Source of the DNA: Phycisphaerae bacterium
GTDB lineage: Bacteria > Planctomycetota > Phycisphaerae > Phycisphaerales > UBA1924
NCBI GenBank assembly: GCA_016794925.1
Contig: JAEUIW010000005.1
Span: forward strand, 1-64,000
DNA: 64,000 nt
Direction: 5' to 3'
The notes below the pieces were generated by a model that was not told where the DNA came from, did not search any database, and was given only the letters and a program-made list of their open reading frames with translations. This document shows, piece after piece, positions 1-9,678 of this stretch. Within the stretch, counting starts at the first letter, position 1. Each line of letters opens with the position of its first letter. Both the position numbers and the translations under genes were made by a program.

Positions 1-205
1 GCGCATTGCTCTGCTCCTTTGTAGGTAGAAGCAGAACGAATCGTCGAGATATATGTTGCATTAAATATGAAGCACTACACTAGCTCTCCGGCTTCGCCGC
101 GCGGGTGAGCAGGCAGATTGGCGAAGTCTTGGTCGTGGCGATCATCTTGACGCTGAAGATCTCTTTTGCCCAAAGCTCAATATCGATGTCCCGAGCCGAC
201 ATGGT

Positions 206-2239
206 CTATCGCCGAATTGCAGATTGGGTCAGTGATCCTTGCAACGACACGCGTTTGACCGGGACGCCGTCGGAGTCGATCCAGAGCGTGACCATGCCGC
301 CGTCGGTCGGATCGGTCCGGGTGATGGTGTAAACCGAACACCGCACCTTGGCTCCGCCGACGGTCTGGGCCTCTTCATCATCGAGTCGGCGGACGGTCCA
401 CATCGCCGGAAGGGCCTGGGCGCTACGCAGCTGCGGCTCGTACCCCGACACGTCGCGCGCTTCACCCACGGCCAACACAAGGCGCTTGCAAAGCATGATC
501 TCCGCCCCCATGCCCAAGGGCGCGTTCACAAACGCGTCAAGAGCCATCTCACCATTGTTCGTCTCCATCGTGCCACCGCGCAAGAGTTGTAACTCGAACG
601 CTCGATCATCCGCCCGAAGCGTCCCGCGGCTTGGCACTCTCGCGTATGAAGTCCACTCGATGGTCCGAAGTGCTCCGTCCATGGAGTGGCGTGACTCAAC
701 AACAGCCGGAACTTGCCCGTAGGACTTGAGGCGACTGATGGTCCGCGTGGAGAAGCCATCCGCGAGACGCGCGACCTCGAAGTCCTCTGTGCCGATCTCC
801 CAATCCTGGTACTTGAGGAGGTACGAGTGAGATCCGATGACCGTGCCCGCCAGTGGCGTCAGGGAAGCGGGGGGGTCACCGGGAATCAAGCTGCCGGTGA
901 GTTCCGCGGCCTCGGCTTTCAGCCGCTCGATCGCGTCGCCATCGTATCGTCGACCCTTGACCCACACCTCACGGATCTTGCGCGTGTTGTGGATGGCGTC
1001 GAGCGGGTTGCCCTCGACAAGAACAAAGCTAGCGAGCTTCCCAGGCTCGATCGTGCCAAGGTCGGTGTCCACTCCAAGAAACGCGGCCGCGTTCATCGTC
1101 GCCGCCCGCAGACATTCGGCGTTGGACAATCCCGCCTGCTGGAGGTAGCCCATCTCTTCGTGCACCGAGTAGCCCGCCAGCGCGTACGGGTTTGCGAGGT
1201 CGGTGCCCACGATGATGGTGTTCCCGGTAGCGTGCAGCCTGCCGACAAGGTCGAGCACGGAAGGCCACGCTTGAGCTGCAGAGTCTACGTACGCACCCCA
1301 TTGCTCGGGCTTGGTGATCCAGGCCTGCACGTCAGAAGGTGGCACGAAGCGATTCCACGCCGCGAGCGTCTCTTCGCTCACAGGGATTCTCCCGTACGAG
1401 GCCGTCATCACGAGCGTCGGACATTGGACCATGCCGGTGCCCGCCAAGTCTCGAAGGCGGGCATCGAGTGCGGTCTTGTCAACGCCGGGATAGGCGCCCC
1501 ACCAACCGCCCCCGAAGATGAACCCACTCCCCTTTGGAGGTTCGAAGTTCTGTGCAAGAGGCAAGAAAAGCGTCTCGGCGCGTTGGAGGTGCTCGTTGCT
1601 GGCCTGGCCGGCGCGGGCGGCATCAAGGATCGTCATCGAGTCGGGCACATGCCCCACACAACGCAGCCCAAGAGTCCTCGCTTCGTCGAGAATCGCGTCG
1701 TGAACCTCAGGCTTCAGTCGGGAATAGACCTTGATCTGGTCAACGCCGGCGGCCGCAACTGTCCGAGCCGCCGCACGGCCCTGTTCGGGCGTGTCGCACA
1801 CGGCGGCCCAAAGGTGATAGGGCGGGGCGCCGTCGAGCAGTGTTCCAGTGACCTTCAGGCTCAAGCCGAAGAGTCCATCGCGTTTGGCGCGTTCGCGCAA
1901 GCGCACCCTATCGCCAGTGCTGCCGCCCATGTCGCGTGCCATGACCACGCCATAGGCAATCATCAACCGTGCATCGCGGTCTGGCTCGTTCAGGTGCACA
2001 TGGCAATCAAAGAGCCCTGGGATCGCGTACAGGTCGGATTGGTCGCTCGTGCCCGCTTCGCCGGGGGGCGCTGGGTCGATCGAGGTGATCCGCTGTCCTT
2101 GAATGACAATCGACCCGTGTGGGGTGACCCTGTCCGCACGAACATCGACGATATGTACGGGGCCGACCACCTGTTTTTCGTCAGCCCAGTGGCAAGTCCC
2201 GATGCACACCGCGCTCGCCAGCAAACCAACCAGAGCCAT
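206..2239 (-). CDS. Secreted amidohydrolase family protein
   Basis: Predicted exported metal-dependent hydrolase of the imidazolonepropionase/amidohydrolase type, 677 aa. The ATG at 2239 is chosen because a hydrophobic signal-like segment (residues 1-18) follows directly; the open frame extends far upstream but without protein-like sequence. The HxH metal motif (HVH, about residues 80-82, in GLFDCHVHL), a KVYSR lysine region, a GHVPDS histidine and a GTDLANP aspartate segment follow in family order, and LGTIEPGKLASFVL closes the barrel. About 240 further C-terminal residues are not a domain I recognise. It is transcribed away from the Ada-like gene. The substrate is unknown; prolidase-like dipeptidase is one possibility. 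Confidence 0.85.
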   Translation of the reverse strand: MALVGLLASAVCIGTCHWADEKQVVGPVHIVDVRADRVTPHGSIVIQGQRITSIDPAPPGEAGTSDQSDLYAIPGLFDCHVHLNEPDRDARLMIAYGVVMARDMGGSTGDRVRLRERAKRDGLFGLSLKVTGTLLDGAPPYHLWAAVCDTPEQGRAAARTVAAAGVDQIKVYSRLKPEVHDAILDEARTLGLRCVGHVPDSMTILDAARAGQASNEHLQRAETLFLPLAQNFEPPKGSGFIFGGGWWGAYPGVDKTALDARLRDLAGTGMVQCPTLVMTASYGRIPVSEETLAAWNRFVPPSDVQAWITKPEQWGAYVDSAAQAWPSVLDLVGRLHATGNTIIVGTDLANPYALAGYSVHEEMGYLQQAGLSNAECLRAATMNAAAFLGVDTDLGTIEPGKLASFVLVEGNPLDAIHNTRKIREVWVKGRRYDGDAIERLKAEAAELTGSLIPGDPPASLTPLAGTVIGSHSYLLKYQDWEIGTEDFEVARLADGFSTRTISRLKSYGQVPAVVESRHSMDGALRTIEWTSYARVPSRGTLRADDRAFELQLLRGGTMETNNGEMALDAFVNAPLGMGAEIMLCKRLVLAVGEARDVSGYEPQLRSAQALPAMWTVRRLDDEEAQTVGGAKVRCSVYTITRTDPTDGGMVTLWIDSDGVPVKRVSLQGSLTQSAIRR

Positions 2240-2419
2240 CTGAATACTCCTGGCGGTTCGATTCTCAATAAGCGACTCCGCAGATTTGTCGCTGATCGGA
2301 CCGCGAATGAACGCTAGGGCGGTTCGCGTGACGGAGTTGAGAAGCGGACCGCCGAAAACGCAACGGCACGATCCCGAGGCCACGGACAAGCGGCACGAGG
2401 CGATGCGCGCAAGAAACGG

Positions 2420-3355
2420 GTGGACCCCACGCGACCGGCACAGTATTCTCGCGCGCGACAATCGCGATCGGAGCCGCAGAGCGTGCCATCTGACTACGAG
2501 CGAATCAAGAATGCCATCGCATTCATTGAGCAGAACGCGGCAAGCCAGCCATCGCTTGCCGCGGTCGCCAAGCGTGTAGGCATCAGCCCGGCCTACCTGC
2601 AGCGTGTCTTTCGCCGTTGGGCCGGCGTGAGCCCGAAGCGCTTCTTGCAGTTCGTGACCGCCGGTGAAGCCAAGCGACTGCTTCGAGATTGCAAGCCGGT
2701 GCTCGACGCCGCGTTCGCCGTCGGGCTGAGCGGCCCGAGCCGGCTCCACGATCTCATGGTGTCCGTGGAAGCCGTTACGCCGGGAGAGTACGCGGCGATG
2801 GGTCAAGGGCTGACTATTCGGTACGGTGTGCACGATTCACCCTTCGGACGATGCGTGATTGCGGCGACTCCACGCGGGATTTGCGCGATGCGGTTCGCTG
2901 ATGATCAAGAAGCACGCGAGGAGATCGATGCCATCGCACGCGAGTGGCCACACGCCTCGCTCGTGCGCGACCAGCGCTCCACGGCGCCACTCGCGCGAGC
3001 CGTGTTCGAGGGGCGCGGTGCGTCGTCGCTGCTGTTGGTGCTCAAGGGAACCAACTTCCAGCTCAAAGTCTGGGAGGCGCTGCTGCGGCTTCCGGGGCGC
3101 AGCGCGGTCTCCTACCAGGACCTGGCCCATCGCATCGGCTCACCACGCGCGACGCGCGCCGTAGCCAATGCGGTCGCCGCGAATCCAATCGGTTACCTGA
3201 TCCCTTGCCACCGTGTGCTGAGGGCCTCCGGATCGCTGGGCGGCTACCAGTGGGGCGAAGAACGAAAGGCGGTCATGCTGGCCCGGGAGATCATCGCCGC
3301 CGAAAGTCCGGTCTTCACAAACCAGAAGCGCCGTGGCGTGGAGCAACCTCGATGA
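2420..3355 (+). CDS. AraC-type HTH fused to O6-methylguanine-DNA methyltransferase (Ada-like, no N-terminal Zn domain)
   Basis: Suicide DNA-repair methyltransferase joined to a DNA-binding regulator. Residues about 25-110 form an AraC HTH (IKNAIAFIEQNA, then VAKRVGISPAYLQRVFRRW). The C-terminal half is an Ogt/MGMT domain with the acceptor-cysteine motif IPCHRV at about residue 263 and the following SGSLGGYQWG. The N-terminal cysteine-rich Ada domain, which senses methylphosphotriesters, is absent. The start is a GTG at 2420 and is uncertain, because the next Met lies inside the AraC domain. The stop overlaps the ATG of the decarboxylase gene by four bases (ATGA), so the two are probably translationally coupled. 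Confidence 0.88.
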   Translation: MDPTRPAQYSRARQSRSEPQSVPSDYERIKNAIAFIEQNAASQPSLAAVAKRVGISPAYLQRVFRRWAGVSPKRFLQFVTAGEAKRLLRDCKPVLDAAFAVGLSGPSRLHDLMVSVEAVTPGEYAAMGQGLTIRYGVHDSPFGRCVIAATPRGICAMRFADDQEAREEIDAIAREWPHASLVRDQRSTAPLARAVFEGRGASSLLLVLKGTNFQLKVWEALLRLPGRSAVSYQDLAHRIGSPRATRAVANAVAANPIGYLIPCHRVLRASGSLGGYQWGEERKAVMLAREIIAAESPVFTNQKRRGVEQPR

Positions 3356-4794
3356 CCACGCACACACACGCCGTCCTGCACCGGGCCCTCCGGCACGCCG
3401 AGGAGTTCTTAGATGGTTTGCCGCGGCGACCGGTGGCTGCGACGGCGTCCGCAAGGGAACTCCGCGCTCGGCTCGACGTCACACCAAACGAGCGAGGGAT
3501 CGACGCCGTGCAGGTTCTCGACGACTTGGTGGCAGCGGCGGACGGCGGGCTGCTCGGGTGTCCGAGCGGTCGGTTCTTCGCGTGGGTCATTGGGGGCGCG
3601 TTGCCGTCCGCACTCGCGGCGGACTGGCTCACCTCGGCCTGGGACCAGAACGCCGTAACCCATGCGTGCGGCCCAGCCGCTTGTGTTGTCGAAGAGGTCG
3701 TCGGTGAACTCCTCAAGCAACTCTTCGGCTTGCCGTCGGCATGCTCGTTCGCGCTCACGACTGGCTGCCAACTCGCGCACTTCGCGGGGCTGGCCGCCGC
3801 TCGATACGCCGTGCTTCAAAACGCGGGCTGCGACGTGCACGAGCATGGGCTGGCCGGCTCGCCGCCTTTGCGCGTTCTCGCGAGCGACCAGTGCCACGGT
3901 TCGATTCACCGCGCTCTGCGGTACCTGGGCATCGGGCGACGCCAAATCATCGCGATGAAAACGGATGGGAACGGACGCGTCGATGTGTCCGCACTCGTCG
4001 GCGTGCTCAGAGAGTCCAGCGCCCCAACGATCATGGTGCTCAATGCCGGCGACATCAACACCGCTGCGTTCGACCCGTTTGCCGCGCTGATCCCGCTCGC
4101 GCATGACCACGGCGCGTGGGTGCATGTGGACGGCGCCTTTGGGCTGGCCGCGCGGTTCAGCCAGTCCAAGAGCCACTTGCTCGAGGGCGTCGAAGCGGCG
4201 GACAGTTGGGCCACGGACGCCCACAAATGGCTGAACGTGCCGTTCGACTGCGGCGTGGCCTTTGTTCGTCACGCGGCAGCGCATCGGGCGGCCATGTCGA
4301 TCCAGGCGGACTACATCGAGGTTTCGGCGTCCCACCGCGACCCGATCGACTGGACGCCGGAGTGGTCGCGTCGAGCCCGGGGCTTTGCGCTCTACGCGGC
4401 GCTCCGCGAACTAGGCCGTGAGGGGCTGGCGAACATGATTGATCGCTGCTGCGCTCACGCCCTGGCCATCGTGGATGGGCTTGGCGAGCTGCCGGGAGTG
4501 GAAGTGCTGCATCGCCCGACCCTGAACCAGGGCTTGGTGCGATTCCTGGCACCACGTGCTGGCGCGACGCAGTCAGAGCATGACGCACGCACAGACGAGA
4601 TGGTCGCGTCGGTCAATGCCTCCGGCGAGGCCTTCTTCAGCGGGACGACATGGCGCGGCCGGCGTGCCATGCGTGTCAGCGTGGTCAACTGGCGGACCAC
4701 GGAGGCCGATGTCAACCGTGCGCTGGCCGCGTGCGCCGCGTGTCTCAGGCCCCGCTCCAACAACTTTTCTCCGAACAAGAACTCTCATTTATGA
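3352..4794 (+). CDS. Pyridoxal-dependent decarboxylase (group II)
   Basis: PLP enzyme of the aromatic-amino-acid/glutamate decarboxylase fold, 480 aa, which is a normal family length. Visible motifs are TTGCQLAHFAGLAAAR (cofactor phosphate region), VLNAGDINTAAFDP, the aspartate HVDGAFG, and the Schiff-base lysine in DAHKWLNVPFDCG (about residue 292). The ATG overlaps the preceding stop as ATGA, so it is co-expressed with the Ada-like protein. The substrate (an L-amino acid) cannot be read from sequence. It is the last host gene before the integrated element. Confidence 0.88.
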   Translation: MTTHTHAVLHRALRHAEEFLDGLPRRPVAATASARELRARLDVTPNERGIDAVQVLDDLVAAADGGLLGCPSGRFFAWVIGGALPSALAADWLTSAWDQNAVTHACGPAACVVEEVVGELLKQLFGLPSACSFALTTGCQLAHFAGLAAARYAVLQNAGCDVHEHGLAGSPPLRVLASDQCHGSIHRALRYLGIGRRQIIAMKTDGNGRVDVSALVGVLRESSAPTIMVLNAGDINTAAFDPFAALIPLAHDHGAWVHVDGAFGLAARFSQSKSHLLEGVEAADSWATDAHKWLNVPFDCGVAFVRHAAAHRAAMSIQADYIEVSASHRDPIDWTPEWSRRARGFALYAALRELGREGLANMIDRCCAHALAIVDGLGELPGVEVLHRPTLNQGLVRFLAPRAGATQSEHDARTDEMVASVNASGEAFFSGTTWRGRRAMRVSVVNWRTTEADVNRALAACAACLRPRSNNFSPNKNSHL

Positions 4795-4892
4795 TCTGGC
4801 GCGCCTTTCTGCTCTCGAAGCCAGCCCCGCAAGCGCGCACTTTGCGCGCACTCGACAGTTCTGATGCGAATGTGGGGAAGAGCAAAAACGAC

Positions 4893-4919
4893 GAAGGTCC
4901 CGGCAACGCCGAGACTTTC
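4893..4919 (-). terminator. Original terminator of tRNA-Asp, now displaced by the island
   Basis: A 12-nt imperfect stem (4893-4904 with 4908-4919, one mismatch and one G-T pair) has an AAC loop. On the minus strand it is followed by a T run (plus-strand AAAAA at 4884-4888). It lies six bases beyond the left 43-bp tRNA-Asp repeat, exactly where the terminator of the uninterrupted tRNA gene should be. Confidence 0.65.
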
Positions 4920-4924
4920 GTAAA

Positions 4925-4967
<43 letters not shown>

Positions 4968-5036
4968 ACAGTGCTTTGGACTGCGGCCAGAGTGCGTCTT
5001 GGCCCATGTTTTCCGGCCTGAAACGCACTCTTCCAC

Positions 5037-6287
5037 TCACGGGCTCCCGGCAGTTACCACCTCAGTTACCACTCGTTCGGCCTTCACCACCGGCTCCAGG
5101 TCCTCAGGGCGGACGTGGGCGGGCAACTGGTAGTGCTCCATCGTCGTGGCGACGGACGAGTGCCCGGCGAGGTGCTGGAGGGTCTTCGCGGACAGGCGGG
5201 TGGACCACTCGGTCAGGATGGACTTCCGCAGGGTGTGGCAGGGGTCCACGTACTCGTGGACCTTGGCAGCCGTGCAGAACGTCCTGAACCGCCGCCCGAT
5301 GTTCCCCACCCGGACGAACTTCGGATCGCGGGACCGCGCTTCGCCCTTGGCGGTCCTCTGGAGGACGACCTCCCGTTCCGGGTCGTATTCCCCGTGCCCC
5401 TCCAGGAGGACCTTCTCGGCCCGCAGGATGGCCTCCAGGGAGGGCGAGACGGGAACGGCCTGCTCACGCTTGGACTCGTGCCGCTCGGTCTTCTTGGCCG
5501 TGAAGCGGATCACCTTCGCGTCGAGGCTGACCTGCTTCCAGCGCAGCCGGAGGGCGTCCGAACGTCGAAGGCCGGCGTAGTAGCAGAGGGCGATGAGCAT
5601 CCGCCAGCCGCCCGGGGCCACCTCCAGGAGACGGCGGACCTCGGCCTCGGTGACCTGCCGCCAGACCTTGGCCTTCGCCGCCTTGACCCTGACCTTGCGG
5701 AATGGGTTGGCGGCGATCATCGGCTCGCCGTCGTCGGGGTCCACCGCGTACTCGAAGATCGCGCGGACGTGCCGGAGATGCTTGGCGATGGTGACGTCGC
5801 CCATCTTGTAGGTCTTCCACTCACCGCCGTAGCACTTGTCGAGCTTGCCCTTCTGCATCGCCTTGACGAAGTCCCACGCCTGCTCGCGCCCGATGGTGGC
5901 GACCTCACGGGACTGCTTGAAGAACTCCTCCAGCAGCCGGATCGCGTAGTCGTACGCCTGCAGCGTGCCGGGGCTGACCTTCTGGGCCTGCTTCATCTCG
6001 ACGAAGCGCTTGTTCAGTTGGCCGAGCGTCACGGTCGCGCCCGCGCCGACCGCGCCGCGACGAGCGCCGCCGATCTCGCCCGCCTCCAGAAGCCGCTGCA
6101 TCTCCACGAGCGCGGCGCGGCGACTCAGCGATTCCTTGCGGCCCACGCACTTCTCGGCGACCTTGCGCTTGCCGGTCGCCGGGTCGTCCTCGCGCCAGCG
6201 CGCGTACCAATAGTCGTACCCCACGAGCGATCCGTCCGCCGTGCGCTTCTTGATGGTCCTCTCCAAGAGCCTGACCGCACCCTTCAT
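5037..6287 (-). CDS. int: Tyrosine recombinase / phage-type integrase
   Basis: Site-specific recombinase that should integrate and excise the island at tRNA-Asp, 416 aa. An N-terminal arm-binding part is followed by a SAM-like core-binding domain (about residues 90-190) and the catalytic domain with Arg in GLRRSDALRLRW (about 240), HTLRKS (HxxR), HLAGHSSVATTMEHY with the nucleophile Tyr at about 385. The start ATG overlaps the stop of the upstream gene (ATGA). Its last codons contain GTTACCAC repeats that recur at the right end of the island and may be arm-type binding sites. Confidence 0.95.
   Translation of the reverse strand: MKGAVRLLERTIKKRTADGSLVGYDYWYARWREDDPATGKRKVAEKCVGRKESLSRRAALVEMQRLLEAGEIGGARRGAVGAGATVTLGQLNKRFVEMKQAQKVSPGTLQAYDYAIRLLEEFFKQSREVATIGREQAWDFVKAMQKGKLDKCYGGEWKTYKMGDVTIAKHLRHVRAIFEYAVDPDDGEPMIAANPFRKVRVKAAKAKVWRQVTEAEVRRLLEVAPGGWRMLIALCYYAGLRRSDALRLRWKQVSLDAKVIRFTAKKTERHESKREQAVPVSPSLEAILRAEKVLLEGHGEYDPEREVVLQRTAKGEARSRDPKFVRVGNIGRRFRTFCTAAKVHEYVDPCHTLRKSILTEWSTRLSAKTLQHLAGHSSVATTMEHYQLPAHVRPEDLEPVVKAERVVTEVVTAGSP
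5053..5077 (+). repeat. Left copy of paired GTTACCAC element (candidate integrase arm site)
   Basis: GTTACCACC and GTTACCACTCGTT start 12 bp apart. The 25-bp unit matches 22 of 25 positions at 19189-19213 in the same orientation. It lies within the 3' end of the integrase gene, 85 bp from the left att repeat. Confidence 0.5.
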
Positions 6288-6898
6288 GCCGCACCTCCTT
6301 CCAGTGCGTCAGTGGCAGGCGGCAAGTCGAATCGCTTGCTCGGGCTCAATCGCTTGGCGGACTTGGCGGGCGACTCTGGCTTCAGCGACTTCTTCGCCAC
6401 CACACGCTCTCGCAGGGTCACGTCGAAGAAGTAGGTGACATCTTCCCAGCGGTAAAGATACTCGCCTGCGACATCGCGGCCTTTGAGGCCATCGTCCCGC
6501 AGGCGAGACAACCTCGCGGCTTGCGCTCGCCGATAGTTTCCCTCCGATTGGTCCGGGTCGCGGTCCTTCCACATCCTCGCGTGTCTGAGGACTTCCTCGC
6601 CAGTGAGCAGATCGTCCGGGTCTCGCTCACCCTTCACGGCGGGAGGGGCGATCTTGTCCGCGATCGTTCGCAGCCGATCCGCGTCTCCGGGTCGGCCCCG
6701 GTCGAACTGGTCCTCGCCCGCTTTCCAGCCGAGATCGTGAAGCACTTCGGCGGCCCGAGCGACCCACGGCGAGTCGTTCATCGGGGCAGCCTCGCCCGCG
6801 AGTTCGCGGCATCGCTCGATAATTTTCCGGGTGAGGGGGCCGACGTGGATCAGATCGGCGATCTCTCTCAGTTGACCGGCTAGTTCCTTTGTGTCCAT
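6284..6898 (-). CDS. Hypothetical island protein; possible excisionase/DNA-binding partner of the integrase
   Basis: 204 aa, charged, no membrane segment, not recognised. The ATG at 6898 is chosen because AAGGAGC lies about six bases upstream; an alternative upstream Met lacks this. The C-terminal third contains DGLKGRDVAGEYLYRWEDVTYFF, split here as DGLKGRDVAGEY then LYRWEDVTYFF, which loosely resembles the wing of MerR/excisionase-like folds, followed by a basic Lys/Ser/Pro tail. Its stop overlaps the integrase start (ATGA), so the two are translationally coupled, as expected of a recombination directionality factor. The role is inferred only from position. Confidence 0.6.
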   Translation of the reverse strand: MDTKELAGQLREIADLIHVGPLTRKIIERCRELAGEAAPMNDSPWVARAAEVLHDLGWKAGEDQFDRGRPGDADRLRTIADKIAPPAVKGERDPDDLLTGEEVLRHARMWKDRDPDQSEGNYRRAQAARLSRLRDDGLKGRDVAGEYLYRWEDVTYFFDVTLRERVVAKKSLKPESPAKSAKRLSPSKRFDLPPATDALEGGAA

Positions 6899-7059
6899 TG
6901 GTGCTCCTTGTGCCTTGGCGGACATCCCGGGCACGCCCTGGTACGGTCCGCTCTCATTGCTTCTCGCGTCAGCCCACCGTCACCCGACGCGCGCCCGACG
7001 GGGCTAGAGCGAGACCCTATGGGGCAAAGAGCATAAAGCACAGGACATTTTGGTGATAA

Positions 7060-9678
7060 CTACGCCGCCCGCTTCCGAACGACTCGCTTCGGTCGCACCT
7101 CCCGGGGAGGTGCCCCCGCCGGCAGTAGCTCCCAGCCCTCGTAGACGCGGGCCGGTGCCTTCCCAGGAAGTCGCGCGACCTTGGCCCGGTCGCCCGTCGC
7201 CACGGTGAACTCGCGGGAGAACTTGTGCTCGGACATCCCCTCCTGCCGCTCCTTCGCGGCGTGAAGGTTGAAGGCCTTGCGAACTTCGGCGACGAGCACG
7301 GAGGACCCAAGCTTGCGCCTCATCCGCAGCGCGATGAACTCCTGCATCGACGAGCCGTCGGCGAGGATGTTCCGCTTCATCTCGCGGCTCGTCTCAGTCT
7401 GCGTGAACTTCCCCGTGGGCTTCCCGTCTGGCATTAGTCGCTTGAGCCCGGCGAACGCGCGAAGCACGATCGCGGGTATCTCCGCGGCCAGCTTCTGTTC
7501 GAGCTCTCGATCTTCGCGACCCGTCGCAGACTTGGTAAAGACGCTTGGTTCGATCCGTGTGGCTGCGCCGCCGGAGGGGTCGTTGTGCGCGGGCAGTCGG
7601 TTGCCGGTGGCGAGGAACTTCACCGACACGAACGCTTGATAGATGCGTCCGTGCTTCTCTTCCACCTGGATCAGCGAGCCTCCGGTCATCTGCTTCATGA
7701 CTCGCATAACGTCGGTGCCATCCCTCCTCCCAGAGTCGGACCACTCGTCCAAGATCACCAGGCGGGCACGGGCGTAGTCGCTCATTCCGAATCGGTTAGT
7801 GAACTGCGACACGTCCTTGTAGACGACCCAGCCCAGCGGGAGCATCCTCCCCAGGAGGCGCGCGGTCAGCGACTTGCCCGAGCGAGGCGGTCCCTGCAGG
7901 AAGAACATGACGTGGAAGTCCATGACGCCGGAGAGCGCGAGGCCCAGCATCTCCTCGAACCTCAGAACGCCTGGAGAACCCGGCAGCCAGCCCTGATCGG
8001 CCAAGAAGTGATCGAACGTCGGACACTGACGCTTGCTTGGCTCCACGTCGAAGTCGGGCCAGTCCAAGTCGGTCACACTGCGGAATAGCCGCCGCGGAGA
8101 GTGCGGAATCAGCTTGGGCTCGCCGAGTCGCGGATCGAGGCTCAGAACTCCGTTTCGGTGCGGAATCAAGAACCTCGCGTCGTCGAGGCCGTCGTCGGGA
8201 ATCGCCGGGAGGTTGCGGTCAGAGTGCGTGACTCGGGGATACAGGTGCATGCCTTCGCGAATCGCGCCCTCGACCACCACGCGCTCCGCCAGCGCGGCGA
8301 CGAAGCCGTCGAGGTTTGCGTCCGGGCGCTTGGGCTTCGGGTGATACCAGTTGGACCGAAGGAGGAACTCGCGGGCCTCGCGATAGATGGCCTCTCGCGA
8401 CTTCTCGACCCAGCAACGCCCATCCCAATACAAGAACTGTCCGCCGATGCAGATCAGCGTGCGGCACTCGTGCCCAAAGTTGTAGTAGTGACGCCTGATG
8501 AACTCGGCGACCTGCTGAACGACGTTCGACGGTTCGAGGGACTCATCGCGGTAACCCTCCGGGTCGGTCCATCGCCCCCAATCAACCTTGAGGCCGACGT
8601 CTTGGCCGGTGATTCGCCGAAGCTCTGCGTGTCGTCCGATCTCATCGCGCAGCGGGCGGCGAATGAAGCCGACGAGCCCAGGCCGGGAGCCTTCCTTGAA
8701 GTGCTCAGGCAGCACGCGCGCCAGCACGGGCTCGATCACCTCACCGGTGGCCGGGTCGTAGCCCCAAGACCAGTTTCCGAAGGCCGGATCGCGCTCCTCG
8801 TGGGCTGACGTCGGGAACCCCTCGGCGTCAGCGTAGATGCGGGGGATGCCGTACTCGTGAGCGTGTTTGAGATACTCCGAGTACTGCGCCAAGAGCCGCT
8901 TCTCCTGGGCTCGCCACTTGTCCGTGGGCCCCGGTTCGCCCGGGCTTGGCCGCCCGTAGACCGCCACGATGGCCCGCAGAACCTCAGCCTCCGGGACATC
9001 ACCCCTGCTCGGGCAGTTGTACCAGACAGCCCAGAAGGCCCCGTTGCGGTCCTTGCCGTCCTGCTTCGCCGCACGCGCCATCCTCTCCAGGAGGGCCGCC
9101 CGCGCCTTGGGCTCCGTCGGCAGTTCCTTGCCGAGTAGCTCGCAAAGTCGGATCTTGAGAAGCGCTCGCCCCACCGTCCGCTTCGCCTCTTGTTTCTTCC
9201 TCATCTCATACGCGGCCATGCGCAACCTCCAAGCTGGTTCGATTGGGTCAGCGGGCGCGGTACGTCCCGCGCCGGCGTTCCCGGTGTGTCGATCTGCTCG
9301 GTGCGCGCCGGCATCCTTCGGCGCTTCATTCTTCTCACTGCCTGACGATCCTCCGCCAGTACTTCGCCGTCTCTGACTCTGCAAGGGCTTCATGCCGCTC
9401 GACCACTCTGACAAGTGACGCAACGCATCGTGGAAGTCCAATCCGATGTGCTTCTGCACGAATGTGATCGCGTCACCCTTCGCACCGCAGCCGAAGCAGT
9501 GGTAGAGCCCCTTCTCGCGATTGACGTTCAGGGAAGGCCTGCTGTCGGCGTGGAATAAACAGCGACCGACGTGCTCAGTGCCGATGCGTTGCAACGGGGT
9601 GTGCTCAGCGATCAACTCGACGATGTCGACGCGACTCCGCACACTGAAAGCATCCAGTCGTCGAGACTCGGCACTCAT
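7060..9678 (-). CDS. CHC2 zinc-finger primase fused to SF3/P4-like helicase
   Basis: Replication protein of the island, 872 aa. It has an N-terminal CHC2 zinc finger (Cys40-x2-His43 and Cys61-x2-Cys64, in CFGCGAKGDAITFV), a long middle region of primase/DUF5906 type, and a C-terminal helicase with Walker A GPPRSGKS (about 595) and Walker B RLVILDEWSD (about 638). This fusion is typical of phages, plasmids and P4-like satellites. The ATG at 9678 is used because it overlaps the stop of the upstream HTH gene (four bases) and starts the protein-like sequence; the frame stays open further upstream. It probably primes and unwinds DNA at the nearby repeat region. Confidence 0.9.
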   Translation of the reverse strand: MSAESRRLDAFSVRSRVDIVELIAEHTPLQRIGTEHVGRCLFHADSRPSLNVNREKGLYHCFGCGAKGDAITFVQKHIGLDFHDALRHLSEWSSGMKPLQSQRRRSTGGGSSGSEKNEAPKDAGAHRADRHTGNAGAGRTAPADPIEPAWRLRMAAYEMRKKQEAKRTVGRALLKIRLCELLGKELPTEPKARAALLERMARAAKQDGKDRNGAFWAVWYNCPSRGDVPEAEVLRAIVAVYGRPSPGEPGPTDKWRAQEKRLLAQYSEYLKHAHEYGIPRIYADAEGFPTSAHEERDPAFGNWSWGYDPATGEVIEPVLARVLPEHFKEGSRPGLVGFIRRPLRDEIGRHAELRRITGQDVGLKVDWGRWTDPEGYRDESLEPSNVVQQVAEFIRRHYYNFGHECRTLICIGGQFLYWDGRCWVEKSREAIYREAREFLLRSNWYHPKPKRPDANLDGFVAALAERVVVEGAIREGMHLYPRVTHSDRNLPAIPDDGLDDARFLIPHRNGVLSLDPRLGEPKLIPHSPRRLFRSVTDLDWPDFDVEPSKRQCPTFDHFLADQGWLPGSPGVLRFEEMLGLALSGVMDFHVMFFLQGPPRSGKSLTARLLGRMLPLGWVVYKDVSQFTNRFGMSDYARARLVILDEWSDSGRRDGTDVMRVMKQMTGGSLIQVEEKHGRIYQAFVSVKFLATGNRLPAHNDPSGGAATRIEPSVFTKSATGREDRELEQKLAAEIPAIVLRAFAGLKRLMPDGKPTGKFTQTETSREMKRNILADGSSMQEFIALRMRRKLGSSVLVAEVRKAFNLHAAKERQEGMSEHKFSREFTVATGDRAKVARLPGKAPARVYEGWELLPAGAPPREVRPKRVVRKRAA

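Noticed and set aside
713..2317. 534-codon plus-strand frame opposite the amidohydrolase
   Set aside because: It mirrors the real gene, lacks domain-like sequence and comes from third-position GC bias.
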